Part shown: positions 1 through 6,938 of the stretch, one piece after another
Numbering within the stretch: the first letter of the stretch is position 1
Layout of the letters: each line of letters opens with the position of its first letter
DNA from: CAYJAZ01 sp964369165
GTDB taxonomy: Bacteria > Desulfobacterota > Desulfovibrionia > Desulfovibrionales > Desulfovibrionaceae
Reading direction: 5' to 3'
DNA length: 7,433 nucleotides
NCBI GenBank assembly: GCA_964369165.1
Contig: CAYJFE010000117.1
Coordinates: forward strand, 1 to 7,433
The notes under the pieces: model-generated
What the model was told of the DNA's origin: nothing
Database searches by the model: none
What the model saw: the letters and a program-made list of their open reading frames with translations, nothing else
Translations under genes and position numbers: made by a program

Positions 1-9
1 AAGAATATC

Positions 10-42
10 AAGAGGTTACGATGAAAATTGTAACCTTTTTTT
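10..42 (+). terminator. Rho-independent terminator of an upstream gene
   Basis: A perfect 7-bp stem pairs AGGTTAC (13-19) with GTAACCT (30-36). It continues inward through a G-U and two A-T pairs to a GAAA tetraloop (23-26). The right arm runs into seven T residues (36-42). The T-run lies only on the right, so the terminator should act on + strand transcription from a gene that ends before the window. It also insulates the hipBA promoter from read-through. Confidence 0.8.
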
Positions 43-58
43 GTATCTAATTTTTACT

Positions 59-77
59 TTCCTAACCTATTCCTAAC
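59..77 (+). repeat. Tandem direct repeat TTCCTAAC, period 11
   Basis: Two exact copies of the octamer TTCCTAAC occur at 59-66 and 70-77, so equivalent bases are 11 bp apart, about one helical turn. The second copy abuts and shares a base with the inverted repeat at 77-96. The repeats lie about 25-45 bp upstream of the -35 hexamer of the hipBA promoter, a position suited to a regulator binding one face of the DNA. No binding protein is identified, and chance in an AT-rich spacer is possible. Confidence 0.45.
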
Positions 78-96
78 TTGATGGTCTTTTATCAAG
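77..96. promoter_or_regulatory. Candidate HipB operator, CTTGAT-N8-ATCAAG
   Basis: A perfect 6-bp inverted repeat, CTTGAT (77-82) and ATCAAG (91-96), is separated by 8 bases. It ends six bases before the -35 hexamer of the hipBA promoter. E. coli HipB binds TATCC-N8-GGATA operators upstream of hipBA. The half-site sequence differs here, but the half-site size, the 8-base spacer and the location match. Autorepression by the HipB-HipA complex is the natural reading, though only one complete copy is visible, whereas E. coli has several. A single ATCAAG half-site also occurs at 7-12. Confidence 0.5.
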
Positions 97-102
97 CTTG
101 CA

Positions 103-131
103 TTGACAAAAGATTACTAACTATTTATACT
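103..131 (+). promoter_or_regulatory. Sigma-70-type promoter of the hipBA operon
   Basis: A consensus -35 TTGACA (103-108) and a near-consensus -10 TATACT (126-131) are separated by exactly 17 bases. Transcription would start near 138, giving a leader of about 26 bases before the HipB start codon at 165. The promoter lies inside the reading frame that would be used if translation began at TTG 78 or ATG 81, which argues against those starts. Confidence 0.8.
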
Positions 132-164
132 AAAAAAAGTGAACGCATAACAAGAGAGATTGAT

Positions 165-521
165 ATGTATAACAACAAGCCATTTAATCCTTTTCAAAAT
201 AATCCCTTTCAGAATCATTCATCTGCTCAGCAGCAACGCTTACATGAACAAAATAATGAAATTGAAAAGTTAAGAAAAGAGAATGAACTGCGTAGTCAAG
301 CTTTGCAGAATATGATGTATGCAAACAATCTATCTGGGCAACTCTCTTTACTTATCAGAAACAAAATGCAAACACTTGGCTTGAGTGAAAACGACTTAGC
401 AGCTATGACTGGTTTGACAAATTATGATATAGTGAGTGTAACTTTAAACTCTTCTAGCACTTCTTTTGAAAACATTTTACGAATTCTTTCAGCACTAAAA
501 CTTAATCTGCAGGTTTATTAA
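165..521 (+). CDS. hipB: HipB-like antitoxin with N-terminal extension
   Basis: Predicted antitoxin and autorepressor of the module, 118 residues. The C-terminal part (about 56-118) aligns in pattern with E. coli HipB: an XRE-type helix-turn-helix around residues 60-95 (IRNKMQTLGLSENDLAAMTG), a helix ILRILSALKL, and a final strand LNLQVY at the position of the HipB dimerisation strand. E. coli HipB is 88 residues and carries a tail ending in Trp after this strand; that tail is absent here. Instead there is an N-terminal extension: an Asn/Phe/Pro-rich segment (5-17, with PFNPFQNNPFQN) and a probable coiled coil (24-51). ATG 165 was chosen because AGAGAGA (153-159) sits 5 bases upstream and because the promoter overlaps the earlier in-frame TTG/ATG. 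The gene stops one base before hipA. The family assignment rests largely on partnership with hipA; the extension's role is unknown. Confidence 0.8.
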   Translation: MYNNKPFNPFQNNPFQNHSSAQQQRLHEQNNEIEKLRKENELRSQALQNMMYANNLSGQLSLLIRNKMQTLGLSENDLAAMTGLTNYDIVSVTLNSSSTSFENILRILSALKLNLQVY

Positions 522-522
522 T

Positions 523-1830
523 ATGGCAAAGACTTTAAATGTTTTTTATGAAGATAAACTTGTTGGAATAATCTCAAGCCAAAACAGTAAAACATTTAAA
601 TTTCAATATGCAGAATCATGGCTTTCTGATAAAGATTCTTTTGCTATCTCTCTAAATCTTCCTCTTACTAATTCTATTTTTGGTGTTGCAGAAAGCTTTG
701 CTTTCTTTGATAATTTATTACCTGAAGAAGAAATTAGAAAAATTATTTCCTCTAAACTTGGTATTAATAGTGAGCTTTCATTTTCACTTTTAGAAAAACT
801 TGGAAAAGATTGTTCTGGGGCTTTATCCATTATTCCAGAAAGCTTTATTGATGATACTAAAGAAAGCTTTGAAGAAAAATATAGACCATTCACGCCAGAA
901 GAACTTATCGAGTATATCACAAGCCATAGGGCTACTAAAAATGATGATTTAGACGATGACTTAAGTGAGGATTCTTCCATCACTCCAACTAGACGTATGT
1001 CATTGGCTGGAGCGCAAGAAAAAACATCTGTCTATATTGCCCCTGATAAAGCAATGTATAAATCTATAAATGGTTCACCCACAACACATATTATCAAGAA
1101 ACCATCAACTCGATTTCCTAACATTGTTTACAATGAAATATTTTGCATGGGTTTAGCCTATCAGTTAGGATTAGAAGTTGCTCCTTTTTTTGCTACTGAT
1201 ACTTTACCATGCGCATTTGTTGTTGAGCGCTTTGATAGAGAATTTGTGCGTCTAGATAACGTGAGAATAAAAAAATTCCATCAAGAAGACTTTTGCCAAG
1301 CTTTAGGCCTAGAAAGTAAGTTTAAATATCAAACTTCTAAATCTAAACATGCTTCTCTTGCAAAATGCTTTGAACTGCTTGATAAAGTAGAGAACCCTCA
1401 AGAAGATAAAAGAAGACTACTACAATGGGTTGTTTTCAATTACCTTATTGGTAATGCTGATGCGCATCTAAAAAATATTTCTTTACTTTATACAGATATT
1501 CATAAGAAGCCTAGATTAGCTCCATTTTATGATTTAGTTAGCACTAAGCCGTATGCACTGCCTGAAGACTTAGCTCTTGCAATTGGCGATAAACTAAAGC
1601 CTTCTGGCATTACAGCAAAGCACTGGCTGAAACTTGTTGACGATGTAGGTATAGATATAAGTGAGTTTGTTGAAGTTTCAAAATCACTTGCCCAAACTCT
1701 TCTCACAGGCATTGATGAATTTAGCGAAAACTTTAATAGACAATATGAAATATTCCCTGAAAAAGATTCTATTGTGAATACTATTAAAGAGCGTGGGCAA
1801 GTGTTGCTTGGTGAGTTAATAGAGTTTTAG
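523..1830 (+). CDS. hipA: HipA-type serine/threonine kinase toxin
   Basis: Full-length HipA-family kinase of 435 residues (E. coli HipA is about 440). The N-terminal coupling subdomain covers roughly 4-105 and the kinase core follows. Visible motifs are the ATP-binding loop LAGAQEKTS (161-169), preceded by Ser160 at the position of the E. coli autophosphorylation serine; a Lys in HIIKKPS (192/193); VERFDR (234-239); HQEDFCQALG (253-262); the catalytic loop NYLIGNADAHLKN (306-318) with Asp313; and the metal-binding Asp337 in FYDLVS. All key residues are present, so it should be active. E. coli HipA phosphorylates the glutamyl-tRNA synthetase GltX, causing growth arrest; the target here is not shown by sequence. 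A highly acidic, Ser/Thr-rich stretch (139-156) precedes the ATP loop. The start lies one base after the hipB stop, with AGG at 511-513, so the genes are probably translationally coupled. No good terminator follows. Confidence 0.95.
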   Translation: MAKTLNVFYEDKLVGIISSQNSKTFKFQYAESWLSDKDSFAISLNLPLTNSIFGVAESFAFFDNLLPEEEIRKIISSKLGINSELSFSLLEKLGKDCSGALSIIPESFIDDTKESFEEKYRPFTPEELIEYITSHRATKNDDLDDDLSEDSSITPTRRMSLAGAQEKTSVYIAPDKAMYKSINGSPTTHIIKKPSTRFPNIVYNEIFCMGLAYQLGLEVAPFFATDTLPCAFVVERFDREFVRLDNVRIKKFHQEDFCQALGLESKFKYQTSKSKHASLAKCFELLDKVENPQEDKRRLLQWVVFNYLIGNADAHLKNISLLYTDIHKKPRLAPFYDLVSTKPYALPEDLALAIGDKLKPSGITAKHWLKLVDDVGIDISEFVEVSKSLAQTLLTGIDEFSENFNRQYEIFPEKDSIVNTIKERGQVLLGELIEF

Positions 1831-1874
1831 CTCTGAAACTTTTAGAATTTCTTCCATAACTTATATTTCTTTGT

Positions 1875-1892
1875 TAAAGATTTAAATCTTTA
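1875..1892. repeat. 18-base perfect palindrome in the hipA to KAP gene spacer
   Basis: TAAAGATTTAAATCTTTA is a perfect palindrome ending 10 bases before the -35 element of the next promoter. It could be an operator for a dimeric regulator. As a terminator it would be poor: each arm has a single G or C, and no uninterrupted T-run follows. Chance is plausible in such AT-rich sequence. Confidence 0.4.
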
Positions 1893-1900
1893 TTCTTGTT

Positions 1901-1931
1901 TCTTTACATGTCTTTACTTTAAGCTTATAAT
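1901..1931 (+). promoter_or_regulatory. Sigma-70-type promoter of the KAP-hsdMS operon
   Basis: A -35 TTTACA (1903-1908, five of six consensus bases) and a perfect -10 TATAAT (1926-1931) are separated by 17 bases. Transcription would start near 1938, about 20 bases before the GTG start at 1958. Two direct copies of TCTTTAC (1901-1907 and 1911-1917, period 10) overlap the -35 and spacer and could be a regulator site. With the palindrome just upstream, this suggests the operon is controlled separately from hipBA, although read-through from hipA cannot be excluded. Confidence 0.75.
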
Positions 1932-1957
1932 CTTAGAAAAGACTAAAGGAAGAAACT

Positions 1958-4549
1958 GTGGAATTGAGTGAACAAGATAAAAGTAATTTTTTGTGGCAAC
2001 ATCGTCTTCGTGGTGTTGTGGTTTTTATTTTGACTTATTCAGTCTTTTTCTTTGTCATACTTCCGTTAACTAAAGTCATATTCATATTTCTATCTAGAGA
2101 ACAGGATTTCAATTTTTTGAATTTTTATAAAAACTTGTACTGGATAAATCAACTTGCTATTGTATTATCAATAAGTACAGTTACTGCACTATTGCTTCCT
2201 GTAATAAATAAGTTGCGTCGCTCATTTTATTACTTTTCAGGATTGCACGGTTTTTATATAGGAATATTTTTATCAATTTTAGTTTCTTTTAGAACAGATT
2301 TATTTTTACTACTCAACTTACCATATTTAGCTGCTTATTTGATGTTTTCGCTGATTACAATTCCATCTATATACTTTCTATTTATTAAAGTTTTTTCAGT
2401 AGTAGAATCAAAGAAAAATATTAAAATTGTAGACAAACTAAACTATTCTGACTTAATTTCTCAAATGAAAAACTATATAAGTAATGAAAGTTGTTCTTAT
2501 GAGAATAAAATTTGTATTTTATACGGTAGAAATGGTCAAGGGAAAACACATTCTTTAAAACTTCTAGAGGGAGCACTAATTAAAAAATATAATGTAAATT
2601 ACTTTTATCCCTCACGTTACTCAAGTGAGGTAATGCCAGAAGAATTTTATAGTTTTTTAGAAAAGCTACTAACAAGAAAATATTACCTGCCAAACTTATC
2701 CTTTTATTCTAAAACTTTTGCTAATCTAATTAATATTGTTGAACAAAAAACTAGAGCAAGTGGTTTTTTCAGCTCAGTACTAATCAATTTGCTTTTTGGA
2801 GAACGCAGAGATATTAGTGATGTACTTATATTTTATCAAAGCCAGTTACAAGATATTGTTTTATTAGTTGATGAAACTGACAGATGTTCAATCGAACAAA
2901 TTGAAACTTTTGTTGGAATTATACGAAACCTTGGTACAAACATCGGTATTAAAATAATAATTACTTTTACCCACGAAATAGAGCTGGAGTATCGAGGGAA
3001 GTATAATAAACACTCAACAGAAAGTATTTTTGAAAAAGTTGCTAAACGTTATTATCAATTACCTGCTCGCACACTAGAGCAAACAAAAACTTATTGGAAT
3101 AATATATGTGTAAATAATGATATGTGCGATTTATCTTTTTTGAGTGAACAATTTACGTATTTTATCTCTGCAATTCTTTCCACTCCACGCTTATTGCAAA
3201 TTTTTAAAAATCACTATCAAGATTTTTATATGAACTACCCCTTATTTAGAAATATTGATAATAGTGTTATTTTATTTGTTTTTGCGCTAAAATCAATTTC
3301 ACCAAACTATTTTTCATCATTAGCAGAGGGATATCATGTAGCACGCTATACATCAACCGTGCCTTCTCCTGAAGAATTGACTATCTTTTTACGTAAAAGT
3401 GTTAATTTTGATACTTTAGATAAAAGCATCCTTTTTAAGGGTGATTTTTCTTATATAAGTCGTACCATTTATAAAACTCAACAGACATATTATTTGGAAT
3501 ATATTTTCTTAAATCTCAAACCATATGAGAATTTTACATCTGACAAAGTGAGTGATTATCTAAAATATTTAGAAGATTTTGATTCCATAAGTAATAAAAT
3601 AAGTGACCAAGAAAATAGGGAGGCATTTACTTTAACGATTGCAGATGCCCTTTCTCAAGCTTTTGAAAAAAAGAAACATGAAGTAATGTTGATATTAACA
3701 CATTGCATAGAAAATAACAAAAAAAATTTGTTTTATCTTATTTTTAATAAATTTAGCCGAGAACATAAAATGTTTTTTTTCCAAGAGCTTGCTAAAAATA
3801 CTAATTGTTTTCATTTTTATAATGCCCTTTGGTTAACAGGGAATGAATATGACTTTAACAAAACATCTACTTTCTCCGAGCTACTTACATCAATTCAACT
3901 ATTACAAATAATTGAAAATCTTTATACGCATGATAAATGGTATGGAATTAAAAATCTTTTGGCTCATATTAAAAAAAATGAGAGCCTACACAGAGATATT
4001 TTAAAAAATTACTCTGCAAACCAACCTGACCTTTACCATTTGTGTAAATTCTTGGAAAACCAACCTACACTTGCTAATGGAAGTTCTACACAAGATTTAT
4101 CTTCTATATATAGTAAATTAACAGATCTTTTTAAACATAACTATAGATATTCAACTGACTCAAAAGAAATAATTAAGACTTTATCTATAGTTTTTGCGCA
4201 AAGTTATTCTGAAATCCATGACGTATATAAGCATAAAACTATAACAGAAGAGTTTTACAATACTAATATAAATAATAGCTGTATGTTTAATTACTTTTTA
4301 GTAAATATCATCTCATATTTTTATGAACATATTATACTTTTAGATGCAGGAGTTACACTTATATCAGAATATTATGCTACTTTATTTAAAAAAATAAAGT
4401 TTAATAATAAGGAAGATTCTTGGTGCGCAGAAACATTGAAGACATATAATAAACTTCAAATTTACTTTGATACTAAAAACCTGCCTAAAAAAGAAACATT
4501 TACAATATTACAAACTATCTCACCAGAAGACAACAAAATCTCGGAGTAA
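1958..4549 (+). CDS. Membrane-anchored KAP-family P-loop NTPase
   Basis: An 863-residue protein with about four membrane segments near the N terminus (roughly 20-45, 64-83, 97-118, 121-148). Basic residues flank the predicted inner ends (HRLRG, NKLRR, ESKK), so both the N terminus and the NTPase domain should be cytoplasmic. Walker A is GRNGQGKT (190-197) and Walker B is VLLVDETDRC (301-310), where the DRC ending is the signature of KAP NTPases. A later STPRLLQIFKN (408-417, plus Ser407 region) resembles the conserved Pro-Arg motif of that family. The rest, about 420-863, is helix-rich and I do not recognise it. KAP is named after Kidins220/ARMS and PifA; PifA of plasmid F excludes phage T7. 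A phage-triggered membrane function is therefore plausible but inferred. The GTG start has AGGA at 1947-1950, seven bases upstream. The stop lies three bases before hsdM, and hsdM's Shine-Dalgarno is inside this gene's last codons. G+C is very low. Confidence 0.85.
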   Translation: MELSEQDKSNFLWQHRLRGVVVFILTYSVFFFVILPLTKVIFIFLSREQDFNFLNFYKNLYWINQLAIVLSISTVTALLLPVINKLRRSFYYFSGLHGFYIGIFLSILVSFRTDLFLLLNLPYLAAYLMFSLITIPSIYFLFIKVFSVVESKKNIKIVDKLNYSDLISQMKNYISNESCSYENKICILYGRNGQGKTHSLKLLEGALIKKYNVNYFYPSRYSSEVMPEEFYSFLEKLLTRKYYLPNLSFYSKTFANLINIVEQKTRASGFFSSVLINLLFGERRDISDVLIFYQSQLQDIVLLVDETDRCSIEQIETFVGIIRNLGTNIGIKIIITFTHEIELEYRGKYNKHSTESIFEKVAKRYYQLPARTLEQTKTYWNNICVNNDMCDLSFLSEQFTYFISAILSTPRLLQIFKNHYQDFYMNYPLFRNIDNSVILFVFALKSISPNYFSSLAEGYHVARYTSTVPSPEELTIFLRKSVNFDTLDKSILFKGDFSYISRTIYKTQQTYYLEYIFLNLKPYENFTSDKVSDYLKYLEDFDSISNKISDQENREAFTLTIADALSQAFEKKKHEVMLILTHCIENNKKNLFYLIFNKFSREHKMFFFQELAKNTNCFHFYNALWLTGNEYDFNKTSTFSELLTSIQLLQIIENLYTHDKWYGIKNLLAHIKKNESLHRDILKNYSANQPDLYHLCKFLENQPTLANGSSTQDLSSIYSKLTDLFKHNYRYSTDSKEIIKTLSIVFAQSYSEIHDVYKHKTITEEFYNTNINNSCMFNYFLVNIISYFYEHIILLDAGVTLISEYYATLFKKIKFNNKEDSWCAETLKTYNKLQIYFDTKNLPKKETFTILQTISPEDNKISE

Positions 4550-4552
4550 ACA

Positions 4553-6280
4553 ATGTCCCTTACAGCAAATATAAAAGTAAAAGCAGACCTCATCTGGGCA
4601 ATAGCCGATAAACTCACAGGCGTATACAAGCCACACGAATACGGGGAAGTTATCCTTCCTCTCACGGTTATTCGCAGATTTGATAATATCCTTGCAGATA
4701 CTAAAGAAGCTGTTCTTGCTAAATTTGAAGAAGTGAAAAATCTTCCGATAAAAGAACCGCTTCTCAAGAAAGCGTCAAGTTTTGACTTTTATAATATCAG
4801 TAAGTTCGATTTTGAAAAGCTTCTTGCAGACCCTGATAACATCGAAGCAAATTTCCGTGATTATTTGAATGGGTTTTCTCCGAATGTTATAGACATTATT
4901 GACAAATTCAAATTTGATATCCAAGTAACGCAAATGGCAAGCAAAGGGATTTTGTATATTGTTTTGAAAGAGTTTACCTCTGCTAAGGCAAATCTACACC
5001 CCGACGTTATTTCTAATCTTGAAATGGGCTATATTTTTGAAGAAGTTATCCGTCGATTTTCAGAAGCGCATAACGATGGCGCAGGTCAGCACTACACACC
5101 TCGTGAAGTTATTGAACTTATGGTAAATATTCTTTTTTGTGATGATAGCGCTATTCTTTCCGATGAATACACAACAAAAACGATTTATGACCCTGCTTGC
5201 GGAACTGGCGGAATGCTTTCTGTTGCTGAAACTCATTTACAAAGCTTGAATAAGTCGGCTCAATTGCTTTCTTATGGGCAAGAGATAAACGACCAAACCT
5301 TTGCTATTTGTAAAGCGGATATGCTGATTAAAGGCAATGATGCGGACTTTATCAAGAACGGAAACACCCTCAAAGATGATTGTTTTCAGGGGCAAAGTTT
5401 TGATTATATTATCTCAAATCCTCCTTTTGGCAGAGAGTGGAAGAATGAGAAAACAGCCATTGAGAAAGAAGCGAAGCTTGGCTTTGCAGGTCGATTTGGT
5501 GCGGGTCTTCCAGCCGTTGGTGATGGGCAAATGCTCTTTCTGCAAACTGCCATTTCAAAGATGAAGCCTCTTGATTTAGGCGGTTCACGTGTAGCAATTA
5601 TTCATAACGGCTCACCACTTTTCACGGGTGATGCAGGAAGTGGACCTTCTGAAATACGTAGATATATTCTAGAAAATGACTTGCTTGATGCCATCATTGC
5701 CTTACCGAATGACCTGTTTTACAACACAGGCATTGCTACTTATATATGGGTGCTTTCCAATAAGAAGAGCGAACAGCGCAAGGGCAAAGTTCAGCTTATC
5801 AATGCGAACGGACTTTTTGAAAAACGCAGAAAGTCGCTCGGTAACAAGAGAAACGACATTCCTCAATCTGCTATTGATAGCATTACACAAGTATATGGCG
5901 ATTTCAAAGAAAGTAAAATCAGCAAAATTTTCAATAATGAAGATTTTGGCTATTCAAAAGTAGTAGTTGAACGCCCTCTCAAAGATGAAGACAGCAATCT
6001 TGTTTTAAAGAAAGGCCAAAAACAGCCTGATACTGCACTTCGTGATAGCGAAAATATCCCTCTTACAGAAGATATTCAAGCATATTTTGAGCGTGAAGTT
6101 CTTCCTTTTGCACCTGACGCATGGATTGACGATAAAAAGACAAAAATCGGCTATGAAATTCCATTTACCCGTTATTTTTACGAATACACTCCGCCACGCC
6201 CTAGCAAGGAAATTATGCAGGAGATTTTGGAGATTGAAAAAGAGCTTGATGGTTCACTAAAGGAAATCTTCGGGGAATAA
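4553..6280 (+). CDS. hsdM: Type I restriction-modification methyltransferase subunit
   Basis: HsdM transfers a methyl group from S-adenosylmethionine to N6 of adenine in the site chosen by HsdS. As M2S it protects host DNA, and with HsdR it forms the restriction complex. The 575-residue protein has the N-terminal helical HsdM domain (about 8-145), the family motif GQHYTPREV (178-186), the AdoMet motif DPACGTGG (213-220) and the adenine-specific catalytic motif NPPF (289-292). Its C-terminal end, with IPFTRYFYEYTPPRP followed by a helix, is typical of HsdM and contacts HsdS. Length is slightly above E. coli HsdM (529). GGAG (4543-4546) lies six bases before the ATG. Its G+C is visibly higher than that of the gene before it: hand-counted 60-base samples gave 40% at 4561-4620 and 20% at 3241-3300. 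Confidence 0.97.
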   Translation: MSLTANIKVKADLIWAIADKLTGVYKPHEYGEVILPLTVIRRFDNILADTKEAVLAKFEEVKNLPIKEPLLKKASSFDFYNISKFDFEKLLADPDNIEANFRDYLNGFSPNVIDIIDKFKFDIQVTQMASKGILYIVLKEFTSAKANLHPDVISNLEMGYIFEEVIRRFSEAHNDGAGQHYTPREVIELMVNILFCDDSAILSDEYTTKTIYDPACGTGGMLSVAETHLQSLNKSAQLLSYGQEINDQTFAICKADMLIKGNDADFIKNGNTLKDDCFQGQSFDYIISNPPFGREWKNEKTAIEKEAKLGFAGRFGAGLPAVGDGQMLFLQTAISKMKPLDLGGSRVAIIHNGSPLFTGDAGSGPSEIRRYILENDLLDAIIALPNDLFYNTGIATYIWVLSNKKSEQRKGKVQLINANGLFEKRRKSLGNKRNDIPQSAIDSITQVYGDFKESKISKIFNNEDFGYSKVVVERPLKDEDSNLVLKKGQKQPDTALRDSENIPLTEDIQAYFEREVLPFAPDAWIDDKKTKIGYEIPFTRYFYEYTPPRPSKEIMQEILEIEKELDGSLKEIFGE

Positions 6281-6282
6281 CT

Positions 6283-6936
6283 ATGCAAGAAATGAAAAAT
6301 AGTAATATTCCTCAAAATTGGAAAATTCTTAAGTTCAAATACGCTTTTTCCCTAAATAAAGGGCTTACCATCACAAAAGAAGATTTACGAGATGAGGGTG
6401 TCCCGTGCGTGAACTATGGCGAAATACATTCAAAATATGGCTTTGAAGTAGTACCAGAAAAACATCTTCTTAAGTGTGTAGACACTAGCTATTTAGAAAC
6501 ATCACAAAATATGTTACTAAAGCAAGGAGAATTTGTATTTGCTGACACTTCCGAAGATTTCGCTGGCATAGGTAATTTTACCTACCTCAACAGTTCTACA
6601 CCTACTTTTGCAGGCTACCATACCATTATAGCAAGATTGAAAAAAGAGCTTTATCCTCGTTTTTTTGCATATTTCTTTACATGCGATATTTTCAGAAATC
6701 AAATTAGAAGAAAAGTATCTGGAATTAAGGTTTTTAGTATTACACAATCGCTCTTAAAAAACACATACTTACTCCTTCCTCCACTAAACGAACAAAAGCA
6801 AATTGTCGACTATCTCGACAAAAAAAGCACTCAAATTGATACTGCTATAGCCAAAAAAGAAACACTTATTATAAAATTGCAAGAATATAAGAAATCACTT
6901 ATTTTTGAAGCGGTTACAGGCAAAATGGAGGTTTAG
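6283..6936 (+). CDS. hsdS: Half-size type I specificity subunit, single TRD
   Basis: HsdS reads the DNA target for HsdM and HsdR. The usual protein is about 400 residues with two target-recognition domains (TRDs) and two spacer helices; this one is 217 with one of each. It begins with IPQNWKILKF (9-18), the usual TRD entry, followed by GVPCVNYGEI (39-48) and GEFVFADTSED (82-92). The TRD ends in SITQSLLKNTYLLLPPLNEQ (152-171), and a conserved coiled-coil helix runs from about 170 to 208. The ending EAVTGKMEV is a natural HsdS C terminus, so this is not simply cut off by a late frameshift. ATG 6283 is preferred because GGGGA (6272-6276) is six bases upstream; ATG 6292 would be 15 bases away. 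Two copies would have to pair to make a functional S unit, giving a symmetric bipartite target, unless a second half-HsdS lies beyond the window. Confidence 0.92.
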   Translation: MQEMKNSNIPQNWKILKFKYAFSLNKGLTITKEDLRDEGVPCVNYGEIHSKYGFEVVPEKHLLKCVDTSYLETSQNMLLKQGEFVFADTSEDFAGIGNFTYLNSSTPTFAGYHTIIARLKKELYPRFFAYFFTCDIFRNQIRRKVSGIKVFSITQSLLKNTYLLLPPLNEQKQIVDYLDKKSTQIDTAIAKKETLIIKLQEYKKSLIFEAVTGKMEV

Positions 6937-6938
6937 AG

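Noticed and set aside
78..164. Earlier in-frame starts (TTG 78, ATG 81) giving a 147- or 146-residue HipB
   Set aside because: The region holds the -35 and -10 boxes and a predicted transcription start near 138, so these codons would lie upstream of the mRNA. ATG 165 has a well-placed purine-rich ribosome site.
603..983. 126-codon open frame on the minus strand within hipA
   Set aside because: Serine-rich translation, antisense to a clear kinase gene, with no supporting promoter or family resemblance; a shadow frame.
1821..1834. Short AGAG/CTCT hairpin at the end of hipA as a terminator
   Set aside because: Only a 4-bp stem and no following T-run; too weak to call.
3719..3978. Three mononucleotide runs of eight in the KAP gene (A at 3719-3726, T at 3773-3780, A at 3971-3978) as phase-variation tracts
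   Set aside because: Runs of eight A or T are expected by chance at this very low G+C, and the frame is intact through all three.
4462..4767. 101-codon minus-strand frame across the KAP/hsdM junction
   Set aside because: Overlaps two well-supported genes and their translational junction; no recognisable motif.
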